64,000 nt of DNA from assembly GCA_020746835.1 (NCBI GenBank), contig JAGPNK010000004.1, positions 2,294,001-2,358,000 on the forward strand. Reading direction: 5' to 3'. The notes beneath the pieces are model-generated. The model was not told the DNA's origin. It was given only the letters and a program-made list of their open reading frames with translations, and did not search any database. Below, piece after piece: positions 45,499 through 57,172 of this stretch. This DNA comes from Stachybotrys elegans (taxonomy: Eukaryota; Ascomycota; Sordariomycetes; Hypocreales; Stachybotryaceae). The translations under genes and the position numbers were made by a program. Each line of letters begins with the position of its first letter. Position 1 is the first letter of the stretch.

Positions 45499-47760
45499 TG
45501 GATACATGATTTCGTCTTGGTTTTCTGCACTTAGCCCTGGATAGGAAACAGCCTGATTGCAAGTTCATGTGATTCAAGAGGCCATCTCGATGGCCAGCCA
45601 TAATTGATCTATGACAGAGACTCTGAAAGGTCCTAGAAGAACCCCCATGATATAAGGAAGGTCTACAGCGCAAGAATAATTCCGGTGACTAGCCGATATG
45701 GAATCCCATCTCGTTCAGGAAGGTTGCTGCAAAGGATGCGGCATATTCTTGGCGAGCCCTTTCGGCAGTTGAACTGCTATCGAGCCAGTTCCAACAAAGC
45801 AGCAGGATCTCACCAAGCGCTCTAAAACCACCGTTTTATAAGTCAGTCTTCACTCGGGGCCAAGGTCGCATTATGCCAAGAAAGCGCACCAGTGATGTCA
45901 GCCCGCCGTCGTCGCCCGCTTTATGAATGGAACGTTGCCTCTCTCCACGCCCAAGAAACGCGCCATCCCAGCCGCCATGCAAGGTGCCTGATCGGAGATT
46001 GTGGGTTTCAGATCTCGCATCACGCCGTGGTAGGCGCCCCGACGTGCGCATTCGAGCTGCCCGTTTCACGCGCGACGCTCGACATTGCAAGGCAAAGCGA
46101 GGGACTACCCGCGCGGGCAGTGGATCGAAAGGAATATGATCTACACTATGATCTGCATGTTTCCGGCGGGTTTAAGGTTGGTGAAGCTTTATGCGCATGG
46201 ACTAGCCATGGTGACAGGATGCCATGCCTTGTCTTTTCTACTTTACCTGCCGTCGGAAATAGGAGCGTCGATCACATGTCAGGGTTTGCTGTGGACTTGA
46301 AAGAGGTGTGTTCAGGCAAGGTCAACTGACTTGACGTGAACGGAGGACCTGATGCAGATGCACGTGTAAGAGCTGCCCTCCCGAGTTTATGGGTGAGTGG
46401 GCGCTTCACTCAGTCGTCCAGATCGCGATGATGTGGCTCACAGTGTCAAGATAAGGCACACATGTGCGTGATCCAGGTGCATCCAAATCACTCACGGAGG
46501 CAACTTAATCACCCAACCACAACGCGAGGCAACATTGACGAAACGTTGCCATTGTCCTCCGCCTTGCCAGTGATAAACCACAACAAGAGGGTGTGATGGG
46601 AGGAGGCTTCATTCTATTCAACCGTGTCCTAGCAAGAAGGGGGTGCGGCAGGCGATCTTCCCGTGCTGATCAAGCGGGAGGAGATTTATTTCGCATACGA
46701 TGTTTGCATTGACGGACAGTCTATGGGTACTGATAGCCAAGTTATGAACCGCCCAACAAGGCCAGCAGAATATGAGTGGCAAAATTGCTAATGCCTCACC
46801 GTTATCTGGACAGACAGGCGTTGTCCAAAAACGGTGACAAGACCGAACTGGTGTGGTTTCTATCATGACTTGCGCTCTCTTATCTATCCAGCAACTCTGC
46901 GAGTGACGTGCGGTACAGCTCTGGGTTGCATCCAGAGTAACCCAACCACGATAAGGAAGCCTGGTGGATGTCATCTGATAGGGCGGCTATGCAGGAACAT
47001 GATAGCGGGAGGGCGGAGTTTGACATGCCCCTTTCGCGTGGCCTTGGCGTTCCCCTTGGCGGGAGCTCCCATGAACACCACCACTCTGCCGTGTGAGTGC
47101 TAAGAGGTCTTTGTTGGGGAAGGCGGCGCAAAGTTAACGTTACCATCTTGACTTGTTGACCACCACCCATCACAACACCCTCCAACCACAAGCCTCGTGA
47201 TATGCTGACCTTGAATCAAGTGAGAGATCAATAATCATCTCTTCACGGCCCATAAACGATTGTATTCAAGCCATGCTGTAAGTTGCCTATGTTCTATTTG
47301 ACGTCTCCCCTTGCTTGCGCGTGAACCATGCTGACAGGGGGGAAGCCCCTGTATTAGGAAGGCTGATCTTCGAGCATGAAGGTGCTGCGATAAAAATTTC
47401 CGTGGCACGGTAAGCTCGATGTAACAATCATATCAGCGGCAAGGCACCCCGCGTTATGGTTCGTTGGGTTTGCGACGGAGACGGAGTTGGCGCGCTCCGT
47501 TTTGCTTCCTGTCTAGGCAGGTTGGACACTGATGGATGTGTTGCATCGCGGGCCACGACGCTGCAATCACTATACGCGCATAGATGGGTTCGTGGATAAG
47601 GGCGAGGCGACTGTGCGGAATGCCATCTCTGAATCAGAAGCACGTGTGGTATATAAACTCCCATTCATGCTCCATCTCTCCCTGGACTTCTCTCTCGACA
47701 CAGTACTCAGAAGCAATCTACATAGCTTTCTAGTTTCAAAAGTCTTGTGCCAACGTCATC
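45499..47760. other. Intergenic, no gene seen (2.3 kb)
   Basis: No open frame here has motifs or plausible splice joins; the 145-residue frame at 45892-46329 is compositionally unlike a protein. The right end holds the promoter of the AA11-type gene. Confidence 0.5.
47641..47657 (+). promoter_or_regulatory. CACGTG box and TATA box of the LPMO gene
   Basis: A palindromic CACGTG E-box (47641-47646) lies three bases upstream of TATATAAA (47650-47657), about 105 bp before the start codon at 47761. The tight spacing suggests a strongly regulated promoter. Confidence 0.45.
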
Positions 47761-48450
47761 ATGAAGTCCTTCCTTGTCTCTGCCATTCTTGGCCTGGCTG
47801 CTTTGGCCCAGGCTCACATGGAGATGGTCTACCCTCCCCCATTCCGCTCCCGTTACAACTCCTTCACCACCGACATCGATTACAGCATGACGAACCCCCT
47901 GAGCAGCAGTGGCAGCGACTTCCCCTGCAAGGGCTATCACAACCTCCTCAACACCCCCCAGGGTCGATCCGTGGCTACATGGACCCCGGGTCAGAGGATC
48001 ACCTGGACTCTGACGGGCTCTGCTACCCACAACGGTGGCAGTTGCCAGGTTTCGCTGTCCTACGATGCCGGCCGAACCTGGACTGCCCTTCATTCCTACA
48101 TTGGTAACTGCCCCCTCAAGAACGCCTGGGACTTTACCCTCCCCACCGATACCCCGGCCGGCAGTGCCCTCTTTGCATTTTCCTGGAACAACAACCTCGG
48201 AAACCGTGAGCTGTACATGAACTGCGCCCACGTCACCATTGCCGGAGGGGCCACCTCGGCCAACCCTCCCTTCTCAAGCCGCCCGGCAACTTTCTTCGCC
48301 AACAACGGCAACGGCTGCCGCACGGTCGAGACCTTTGATGTGCTTTACCCTAACCCCGGCCCCAACGTTGACAATGTCTCGACAAAGTCTACTCCTCCCG
48401 TTGGCACCTGCGCCAACCGCAAGCGCTTTGCGATGCCGCTGAGCGTTTAG
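47761..48450 (+). CDS. Secreted AA11-type lytic polysaccharide monooxygenase
   Basis: Single exon, 229 residues. The signal peptide MKSFLVSAILGLAALAQA is followed directly by His (HMEMVYPPPFRSRYN), the N-terminal histidine needed for a copper histidine brace. A second His sits in CKGYHNLL, and an axial Tyr may lie in ELYMNCAHVTI. Six or more cysteines are compatible with a compact secreted fold. The pattern HMxMxxPxPF with a CKGYH site is that of chitin-active AA11 enzymes or close relatives. Known role: oxidative cleavage of chitin chains, useful against insect cuticle, fungal walls or the fungus's own wall. There is no chitin-binding tail. Other LPMO-like families share the brace, so AA11 rather than a sister family is probable, not certain. 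Confidence 0.8.
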   Translation: MKSFLVSAILGLAALAQAHMEMVYPPPFRSRYNSFTTDIDYSMTNPLSSSGSDFPCKGYHNLLNTPQGRSVATWTPGQRITWTLTGSATHNGGSCQVSLSYDAGRTWTALHSYIGNCPLKNAWDFTLPTDTPAGSALFAFSWNNNLGNRELYMNCAHVTIAGGATSANPPFSSRPATFFANNGNGCRTVETFDVLYPNPGPNVDNVSTKSTPPVGTCANRKRFAMPLSV

Positions 48451-48799
48451 GGGTGGGAAGTTCTAGGTTTACTTCAAGATGAACATATTACCTGATGGGA
48501 TGAGGGATTAAGCATCCATGGGATGACGAACAGCCCAGTTGTATACACTTTCTTTCACGTACATAGTTTTTTTGAGCCAGACATGAGGATGAGGCATTGA
48601 GCGTCTGGGATTGGTGGAATATAACCCGTACATAGTTCTCTGCACAGTATATGCTTTGCCAGTATTCAAATATGAGCATTTTCTCTGAATCTCTACTTTA
48701 TGGCTGTAATGCTGCATACGAAGGTCTCATGATGCATCGGGGGAAGCGTCGGAAATTAACATAGGGGTATCATTAAAACAATACACTTAGGTCGGCTAA
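48451..48799. other. Convergent 3' intergenic
   Basis: Between the stop codons of the AA11-type gene and the rhodopsin-like gene. No feature is seen. Confidence 0.6.
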
Positions 48800-50003
48800 T
48801 CATGCTCGTACCTCCGTCACACGCCAAGAATACTCCTCCAGATGCTCTGTATTCCCCCGCACTTCCTGACTACCCGAAGACAACTCAATGTCGCGGCGGC
48901 TCGTCATTTTGCTCCATCTACGACGCGAGATGTCGCTGTTTGTAGTGGAGTCTCCCCTTCGCAGCCTTTGCAGTAGAGGCCGAAACGTTATCATGCAGCA
49001 GGCAATAATTCCCGTGGACATTTCCAATCCAGAGAGAATACCGGCAGTTACGCCGTCCCCTGCATCCGAACAGAGTGAGTAAGTGGCTTCTCATGGACGA
49101 GTGAGGAAACTTACAGCTAGGATCAAAGGTTGAGTTGATTGAATCTGCATAGAACAGGCGAACAAAGCTCACAACACAAGCGCTTGGTTCAAAGTCAGCA
49201 AGGAAGACGAGGGCGAAGCGGTGCACTCACATTCCACCGCAAAGAAATGTCATCGACACAAGTATCTTCCTATCGGTTGACATCTGCAACCTCCACACCT
49301 GGGGTATCGGGTACGCCAGCATAATAAAGTCAATAAGGAGGTTCAAAACTGCCAAGGTGACGGCCAGCCGCCCGAGGTCGTGGCAAACGCCCTCGACATT
49401 AGGATCCCAGTTTGCAGCAATCGGAAAACAGTGGAAAATGGAGGAGAAGAAGGACGCGAGGGACCATGCGATTATGACAGCCGCAAGGCCGTAGAGTGCG
49501 TAGAGGAATTGCTGGGAGCTGAAAATGCGCCGATAGAGAAAGAGAATCGAGAGCTTGATGCAAGTCAGGCCGTAAATGTAGAATGAGATGCAAGTAAGGT
49601 TGACCTTTGACTGTAAGTCGCTTGATTGGAGGAGTCTGGTGCTGAATGAACCTACAATCATGAAGGCTCGTAAATCTGTGACGAGGATGATGTGGCGGCC
49701 TTGGCCGAACCGTGTGCTGAAGCTCCAAGCAATGATGTACAGTGTATAGAGAATCTGGTACGATATGAGCTGCTGTGTGTCATGTTGCTGTCAATGAAGC
49801 CAACGTACGCAGCCAATAAAAAGAAAGTAATCGTCGTGCCACAATCTCGTCCTTGAAAGACTTCTGGAGACGACTCTCATAGCCACCGCGAGCAGCGTGA
49901 GGCCGAGGCAGATGCCGCTGGAGATGAGAATGGCGGGGACCTGCGTGTCGCCCGCATTTTCCCTCATCCACGCCAACTGTTCCGGCGTTGGGGGGTTTGA
50001 CAT
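48800..50003 (-). CDS. Rhodopsin-like (Pth11-type) integral membrane protein
   Basis: Exons 50003-49809, 49769-49656, 49610-49231, 49182-49115, 49059-48800; 338 residues. Seven hydrophobic segments run from AILISSGICLGLTLLAVAMR to AGILSGLEMSTGIIACCMIT. Family markers are SRTRLWHDDYF after helix 1, FSTRFGQGRH, LTCIKLSILFLYRRIF, CHDLGRLAVTLAVLNLLIDF, VSFVRLFY and DPSWDGVTAG, the last made by splicing exon 4 to exon 5. It is a presumptive seven-helix surface receptor, ligand unknown. The Ser/Arg-rich C-terminal tail is cytosolic. Intron 1 is exceptionally short (36 or 39 nt, because CAGCAG gives two possible acceptors). The ATG at 50003 is preceded by an in-frame ATG at 50108 that adds 35 residues. 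Confidence 0.85.
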
Positions 50004-51890
50004 GGCGCTTCGGGTACGAGTCCAGGCCGGATGGCCAAGGCCCAGATTACGAGTCGCGTGCGGGGATATATCGATACAGGTCCTCGGTTCGCATGCGAGC
50101 AGTAACAACGTATGCGCGGATACATATGCATTTGGCGCATGTAGGCAGCTGAAACAAAAATGACCGAGTGCATGTCAGCAACACTGGTCCAAGCAGTCGG
50201 TGCAATCCTGTCGCCGTTGAGGCGCGCTGCGCAAGGATCTACAGCCCGCAGGGATGCTCTGCATCCACGCACAACGATCCTTCACCACGTTGATAAGAAG
50301 GTCAGATCGCGGCACCTCGGAATGCCACGCATGAATTTGGCATTCCCTCCAGATGATCCCTCGTACATCTGGGTGCGGCATCCATTCTGGCCGATTCATT
50401 ACGGACATGTATTGCTTTTCGGCCGATTGAGGAGGGCAAGCCACGTGGTCTGTGTTGATCATGTCTTCAGCTTGGAACCATCATGGTGCGTTAGCGCTGA
50501 CTTGATTCGAGAGAATCTCTTTAAAGTTACTAGTCTATGATCTATTAGGGTATATAAATAGGAAATCCTATATATATATTTAAGAGAGATTCATGTCTGC
50601 CTCCAGACTCTGGGGACCTTCTAGACTGGTGACGAGGTTCGGTAGCCATACCCGAGACCGTGGTGGCCATGTCATTGCTTTTACATACAAGTGATGATAT
50701 CTACTTACTTCTCCTTGTATCCCTTGCCTAAATCAACCAACCGCCTGCCTTTCTGAGCTTGGCACTCGAATGATCATTACCTAGTTGTTGTAGAGATGTG
50801 CAGGTTGTATTGTGCTCGTCGAGATCATGCTGCAAGGACATGACTCAACTTTTCGGTATTCAGCCTGCAGACCCCTCATCTAGGACACAAGCGACCGAGC
50901 ATACTGCATGACAGTATAATAGGGGTCCTCGTTTACCTCCCTCCCCTTTCCTTATTTTTATTCTTAATTTTTAATTTTTTAATTTTTTAAATTTATTTGA
51001 TACCCCTTTTTCTGTTCCCTGTTACCGGTATTACGCTGATGGCAAGCGCAAAAGAATATATCATCTCAATTTCTTATATATAATCATGACATTATTCTCT
51101 GGCTCCGGCCAACGGGAGACGTCATCTGACGATCCCTTCATTGTTTGACACTGTTCTTTGGTCCTGCGGGTAGCAAGGCCACTATTGTTCGCATATACTA
51201 TTGTTCTTTTTTCCACACTGCACGCACCTACTACACCATATATAATCATGACGATGAGTAGAACCGCGCGGTATAGCATGAGAGGGGTGAACCTTTGCAT
51301 ACCCAGCAACACAATAACAGCGCAGGAAACAGTATGTAGTGATCATCACTAACCGATTGGCTGGGTCCCGAACCCGGATCGTTCCCACGGTCCACGGTGG
51401 CTGATGTTACATACAGTGGATCGACCAAATTATTATGGCCGTCACTTGAGCAATCCGAACAATACGAATGCCCAGAACAGAGATGGCTTGACAATTCGAT
51501 GGACGCGTCAACACGTCAACATTGGGTACAGGACCCGGACTCCACCTGTAGTCATAGTTGGTGCTGCCAAGTGAGGCACAGCTGCACGACCCTGGAAAGA
51601 TTCCTTCATATCCTTTTGGTTGGAAATGCAAAAGCATGGTAACGTTAATAAGCATCACCAGTGCTTGAAACGTCGTATTCGAAGCGGCAGGGAGAGCTTA
51701 CCCTTGTCTATTGCATGCACTGCCCCGATAATCTACACCGTTGTCCATCCCCAGGATTCTATCGTAGGCAGTTCGTTGATCTCTGGCCCAGAAAAGATAT
51801 AAGACTCCACGTTTCCCGCCTCAACAGCCAGACACATCACGACCAACTGGCTCGAGTCACTCACTCCTACCAGCACTGACCATCATTGCC
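50004..51890. other. Intergenic, AT-rich, no gene seen (1.9 kb)
   Basis: A strongly AT-rich island with short T/A tracts occupies about 50950-51000. Short frames at 51.0-51.7 kb show no motifs. The right end holds the protease promoter. Confidence 0.55.
51797..51803 (+). promoter_or_regulatory. Probable TATA box of the subtilase gene
   Basis: ATATAAG lies about 90 bp upstream of the start codon at 51891, the spacing seen at the other TATA-bearing genes here. Confidence 0.35.
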
Positions 51891-54792
51891 ATGGTCCGCT
51901 CGACTCTCGCTTTCTCGCTCTTGGCGGCGGCGTCTGCGGCTTTGGCCGAGCGCCCCGGCAGACGCCCTTCAAACCCCGGGCGTCCCGTCGTGGAGAAATC
52001 GAATCAGGTTCCCGGTGCTTACATTGTCGAATTCGAAGATGGCGCGGTATGTTGGAGCCATGAATCAGATCCACGCGGAGCCGCTGTAGCTGACACCGGG
52101 CCAGTCCTCCACCCAATTCCGCACCCAGGCAGACACAGGCTACGACACGCGCATGACGCTTGACTATGAGCTGTTTAAGGGCATCTCTATCCAACTAAAC
52201 GATGTTGAGACAGCCGAGGAGCGCGCCGCGCAGCTTGCCTCGTTGCCCGCTGTGAAGAACATCTGGCCCGTAAAGATGATAGACCGCCCTAATCCCATCA
52301 ACGACCGCGCTCCCCATGAGCCGAGCCAGCCCGTCAAGGAAGGGGGACGCAGGGCACCTCGCAAGAGACAGCAAGGCGGTAACGAAACCGTCCCTTACCA
52401 GCCCCATGTCATGACGGGTGTAGACCGGCTTCACGCGGAGGGAATCACCGGCGAGGGAATCACTATTGCCGTCATTGATACAGGAATCGACTACAACCAC
52501 CCTGCGCTTGGTGGCTGCTTTGGTGAGGGCTGCCTGGTTGCCTACGGCTATGATGTAAGTCGCCCCTCTCTGAGCCACGCTCAACCCTCCTGCTCACCAT
52601 GACTGGCAGCTTGTCGGCGATGATTACGATGGAGAGAACGCCTTCCCCGACAGCGACCCCGATGACGCCTGCGATGGTCACGGCACGCACGTCGCTGGCA
52701 TCATTGCCGCCCAGGGAGACAACCCCGAGGGCTTTTCGGGCGTTGCGCCCGGTGTGACCCTGGCCGCCTACCGTGTGTTTGGCTGTAACACATGGGCTGG
52801 CGTGTCCACCGACATTCTTATCTCTGCCTTCAATATGGCTTACGAACAGGGCGCCGACATTATTACCGCATCTATCGGAGGTGAAAGCGGATGGAGCGAA
52901 GAACCATGGGCTGTCGCCGTTAGCCGCATTGTTGATCGGGGCGTGCCCTGCACACTGGCGGCCGGAAACTCGGGTGGTGGAGGCCTTTTCCTTTCCTCAA
53001 CAGGTTTTTGCCCCCCTCACTCCCATTTCAGTCTCATACACTATTTTCTAACTTGGGAATTCTAGCTGCTGATGGTAAGGGCGTCACGGCGATTGCTTCG
53101 TTTGATAACCCTCACATTATCGAATTGAGAAAGGAGGCCACCTACTCAGTCGACAGTCAGAGTGTAGCCATCCCATGGGCGCAGTCTTGGCCGCTAGGCC
53201 TTGATGGCGTGGAGCGTGAGGTTTGGGCCTCAAGTTTCGATACAGAAAACTCGCGCGACGCCTGTGATCCTCTACCCGACGACACACCTGATTTGAGTGA
53301 CTACTACGTCCTATTTCGCGAGAGCTGGGAATGCTATCCTATGGATCAAGCTATTAACCTTGCTGCAAAGGGCGCACGATTCCTCGTCATGTATAGTTTT
53401 GATGAGGAACTATATGCATATGACGTTGAGGGGTTTGAGGGAACCGAGAATATTCTGGGCGCAGCTGCCATCTACCAAGACACTGGTAGAGCCATGGTCA
53501 CGGCCCTCGCGGATGGAGCTACAGTCAGAGCAGTCTTTGAAAACTACGACGACGCAGAGAATTTTATTATTCGACGCTGGAATACCTTGAACCCTGGAGC
53601 CGTCAGCGCCTTTAGTAGCTGGGGACCTACCTATGAGCTCGACTTCAAGCCGCAGTTTGGCGCACCAGGCGGGGATATCTTCTCGACATATCCGCTCGAA
53701 CTAGGCACCTACGCCGTACTATCAGGTACATCCATGGCTTGCCCGTTTGCTGCCGGAGCCTATGCCCTGGTTTCCCAGGCTCGTGGTATTAAGCCAGAGC
53801 CTCGGCTGCTGGAGACGCTATTTGCCTCGACAGCCCAGCCACAGCTATTCTCGCGATATCAAACACCATTCGACGAGTGGCTGGCCCCGGGCGCGCAGCA
53901 GGGTGCTGGACTCATCCAGGTATATGACGCTGCCTTCACCACAACACGGCTGGAACCTTCGAGCTTGGCTTTCAATGATACGGCCAACTTTTCAGGAACC
54001 ATGAACTTTACCATTGTAAACGATGGTGCAGATGACATTAGCCTGGATATTTCGCACATACCTACACGCACCCTCTACACCGTGGAGGAAGATGAGCAAA
54101 CAGTAACCTATGGGCATGGAGAGGTTATACCCTATGGTGCTGAGTTGTCTTTCAGTCAGACCAAAGTAACAGTTAGTGCCGGCTCAGCTATAACCATACA
54201 GGTAACAGCCACGCCACCCGACGGCCTCAACGACAGGCGATACCCATACTGGTCAGGTTTCATTGCCGTCAACGGAACTTCCACTTCACTGTCTCTCCCC
54301 TATCAAGGCCTATCTGGGTCACTGCGCGAAGCCAATGTGATGCCGGAGAGCGAGGCATACGTGGCTGCTTATCCGGATAGCCTGACTCCGATCCCTGCCA
54401 ACACCAGCTTTACGGTGCCAGCGCCAGGAGATGACTACGACTGGGAGAACCAACCTTCGTTCCCTTTGCTGTTGTGGCGGTATGAATGGGGAACCAAGAA
54501 CGCTTCAGTTCATGTCGTCCCCGCAACCACCAGTCCCCTAAACTCGACGTACGCGATACCGGGCGGCTTTGATGCTGTTGGTGAGGTGGTTAGCTTTTCG
54601 TTCATGACGCGGCTGGGCTTCCAATCCTTTTGGTGGGGAGACCTGGCTAATGGAGACTACGTGCCGGCCGGAAGATACAAGATCGTCTTCGTGGCACAGC
54701 GCCTTTTTACCGATGGTACCAGCGAAGATGATTGGATCGTCCATGCCTCTACCCCCTTCCAGCTTAATTACGCCGACCCTCGCGCCAAGTAA
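51891..54792 (+). CDS. Secreted subtilisin-like serine protease (S8, Vpr/C5a-peptidase-like, with PA insert)
   Basis: Exons 51891-52046, 52105-52554, 52610-53003, 53066-54792; 908 residues. It has a signal peptide (MVRSTLAFSLLAAASAALA), an I9-like propeptide (GAYIVEFEDGA, with ISIQLNDVETAEERAAQLAS) and a dibasic APRKRQQ processing site near residue 140. The catalytic triad is Asp177 (IAVIDTGIDYNHP), His226 (DGHGTHVAGI) and Ser556 (GTSMACPFAAG). The 330 residues between His and Ser are longer than in simple subtilisins and include a PA-like insert. After the catalytic domain come Fn3/beta-sandwich segments (FSGTMNFTIVNDGADDISLD). Role: extracellular proteolysis for nutrition or host-tissue breakdown. 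All triad residues are present. Confidence 0.93.
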
Positions 54793-55096
54793 GAGCTTGC
54801 GTGTACAAGCAACGCGAGACGTCCCCAGGATGGATTGTGCTGGATGGTAGTTTCCAGGGGTGCCGGTTGACGCACAAGTGCTGGCCTCACAAGACCGTTT
54901 GTCTCCATGCCATCTAGTTCCTTAGAAGCTCTATTGCAGCATATTATAAAATAGCTGGCTAGTACTTTTGACAGCCATGATTACTCTTGATTATCTCAAA
55001 TTATAACGGTTATCTCCACAGCCCCATGGAGACCAACTAGGGAGGAAGCCGAACGCCTTGCTCGCTCTTCTGTCATCCATTCTCACTCCTTCAGAG
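54793..55096. other. 3' flank of the subtilase gene
   Basis: No gene is seen. It passes into the repeat-rich region at about 55097. Confidence 0.5.
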
Positions 55097-55234
55097 CCAA
55101 GCTTTCCTCGATCGAGTTTTCTAAAAAATTGCCATCTGTCGATTTGATATCGTCTTTATCGCCAGAGGGGGCCTCGTCGAAGTCGCTGGTCTGTATCCTA
55201 TTAGGACACACGAACAGAAAATCCCACACATATG
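55097..55234 (-). repeat. Dispersed repeat, copy B (inverted arm)
   Basis: Read on the minus strand it matches 55307-55440 and 24954 downward, with about 20% differences. Many are C-to-T or G-to-A (for example tgtgtcctaatagg for tgtgccccaatggg), the direction expected of repeat-induced point mutation. With copy C it forms an inverted pair separated by about 72 bp. Confidence 0.7.
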
Positions 55235-55306
55235 TAATACCATGACCAGAGCATATCATCAGGGTACTCTGGAAGGGAATATGGGGTTAATAAAAGCAAC
55301 TAGCTA

Positions 55307-55600
55307 TGTATGTGGGATTTCCCGTTCGTGTGCCCCAATGGGATACAGACCAGTGACTTCGAGGAGGCCCCCTCTGACGATAAAGACGATATCAGATCAA
55401 TAGATAACAATTGGTTAGAAAATTCGATTGAGAAAAGCTTGTGGCTGCGGCGGACGTCAAAGTTTTCCAGCCACCGCAATTGCCTAGAAGATGCCGCCGT
55501 GGCGTCGGGCGCGGGAAGGCTTCTGCGATGTGGCTTCGGCGAGTGATGCAGTCGGGCGATGAGGCTTTGGCGAGTGACGCAGTCAGGTCTGCCGCGAGAC
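55307..55600 (+). repeat. Dispersed repeat, copy C
   Basis: The first 134 bp are nearly identical to copy A (24954 downward on the minus strand). Similarity resumes after a gap to about 55600. Compared with copy A, it has an extra ggctttggcgagtgacgcag duplication near 55563-55582. It lies within a 730-bp segment flanked by 15-bp direct repeats. Confidence 0.75.
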
Positions 55601-55887
55601 GGCTTGTTCCGGGGGGCTTGATCGAGACGATGATGCGATATCAAGGTTTTCGATGAAAAATGCCTTCCGGTGACTGGATCTGCCGCTGGCTTGATGGCTT
55701 CGGCGGGTGACTGGATTAAAGTTGGCGAGAAAAATTTGTCGAGAGTCGTCGGGTTTCCTGCCTGGCAATCTGTTGGGGCTTCGATGCCTATAAGATACGC
55801 TCTCTGCCCTCCAGGACAGAACGATCTCATCATCAACCTCTATCGCTTTCTCACATCAAGCCAGCAAGACTAGAACAAAGCAGCCGC

Positions 55888-55925
55888 ACACACACACACA
55901 CACCCACACACACACACACACACAC
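55888..55925. repeat. (CA)n microsatellite
   Basis: About 19 CA units with one CCCA interruption, a few bases upstream of the small spliced frame at 55932. Confidence 0.9.
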
Positions 55926-55931
55926 GTCGAA

Positions 55932-56065
55932 ATGGCCCGCTCGGCCTCCAAGGTACGAAGACCCCAGTCCAGACCTTGCGACACATTGCTAACTCTGTCT
56001 GCTAGCCCAAGCTGTCGAAGACGACAGATGGCCTGCAAGACCAACTAGCTATGTATCATAAGTAA
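55932..56065 (+). CDS. Small spliced open frame, possible gene-start fragment
   Basis: ATGGCC in good start context opens MARSASK (55932-55952). A 53-nt intron with GTACGA donor, GCTAAC branch point and GCTAG acceptor (55953-56005) follows, then PKLSKTTDGLQDQLAMYHK to a stop at 56065. The 26-residue product is too short to recognise. The authentic-looking start and intron suggest the 5' end of a once longer gene, now ending just after the right 15-bp repeat. It may be non-functional. Confidence 0.35.
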
Positions 56066-56071
56066 TACTAC

Positions 56072-57172
56072 CTATTTCCTTCCGTTGTGATTCTTTTTGC
56101 CCCATGTTATAATCTGGTTGTTCATATCCCACATGACGAACAACATAACCACAGACACAATCCAGCTCATAGCCGTATCAATAAACCAGTTGTTGCGTGG
56201 CGAGTTGCTCATAGCACCCCAGCGCATTAATGCACCCATTAAATTCGTTGTTACGAAGTAGTTACCCCTCTCAAGGCCCTCTATAGCTAGCTTGGCCACC
56301 AGTTCTGGCGTCTGCGGCTTCCCTGGGCCCTCCAGCTTGGTGGTAATTTCCGACTTGCTCGCGTTCTCGTGTTCCAACCCGACCGTTGCGATGGAGTCTG
56401 GTAGAACCAAGTGCACTTTGATAGGCACAGCCGGGTAGAGAAGCACCTCCATGACGAGGGCGTCGGCAAGGGCACGGATAGCAAACTTGGATGGGGCGTA
56501 GGTACCATGGCCAACCATGGATAAGGTCGACAGAACTGAGCCCGTGAAGATGATATGCTTGGGAAGTAGGCCGTCGTTCCTGTCGTGCTTCCGAGGGAGA
56601 AGCCAGACACGCATGATGGACTGAGACATCTCTGCCGAGCCGAAATAGTTGACATCCACTATCAACGTGTGAGTCTCGCGTGGAAATCGACCAGATTCTG
56701 CCGATTAGGGTCTACTTACTATTGTGTCGAGCGGCCTCGATGGCTCCATCCTCTATCCATAACTTGGGCGTCGAGAGGCCAGCCAAGCACCACACTATCT
56801 CAGGTGGCTGGCCGTCATTCCATTGTGTCGCTTCTTCAACCACGCTATCCGCGTATTTCGCCTTGGATACATCGGCCGAGATGGCGTGGAAGCGCTGTTC
56901 AGGCGACTTTGCTGTCTTCTCGATAAGATCCAAGGCTGAGTCGAGCTTGTCTTGATTTCTTGAAACGATGACGATATTGGCGCCTTTGGAGGCAAGTATA
57001 CGAGCTGCGCATAGGCCGGTGCCTTCGGATGCGCCAGTCATGAGGACTGTCTTGAGGCAGAAAAGGGGTTAGCTAATCTTTCTCCCTGGGGTGTAGACGC
57101 TCGTATCCGCCATAGTAGTAGTTTGCCTACCCGGCCCTCAACGGGCATATGGTTATTGCTAAACCAGCCCAT
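56072..57172 (-). CDS. Membrane short-chain dehydrogenase, 3-ketodihydrosphingosine-reductase-like
   Basis: Exons 57172-57131, 57050-56720, 56658-56072; 319 residues. The cofactor motif TGASEGTG is at residues 19-26. The catalytic Ser is near 165 (FTGSVLST), with Tyr178 and Lys182 in YAPSK. A conserved CLAG lies after the EIVW strand. The C-terminus ends in a hydrophobic helix (AMSWIVSVVMLFVMW) before GKKNHNGRK, a basic tail suitable for ER retention. The combination matches Tsc10/KDSR, which reduces 3-ketosphinganine to dihydrosphingosine with NADPH on the ER. Other membrane SDRs remain possible. The gene starts 900 bp from the GH43 stop, both on the minus strand. Confidence 0.8.

Larger units (their letters stand above)
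55297..56056. mobile_element. Probable insertion with 15-bp flanking direct repeats
   Basis: caactagctatgtat occurs at 55297-55311 and exactly again at 56042-56056, enclosing 730 bp. The enclosed segment begins with the end of repeat copy C, contains a (CA)n microsatellite (about 55888-55925) and ends with a small spliced frame. No transposase, reverse transcriptase or long terminal repeat is seen, so it would be non-autonomous or a truncated copy. Confidence 0.55.

Noticed and set aside
45892..46329. 145-residue plus-strand frame in the 45.5-47.8 kb gap
   Set aside because: No motif, no splice-consistent extension, and His/Arg/Cys-rich composition typical of a chance frame.
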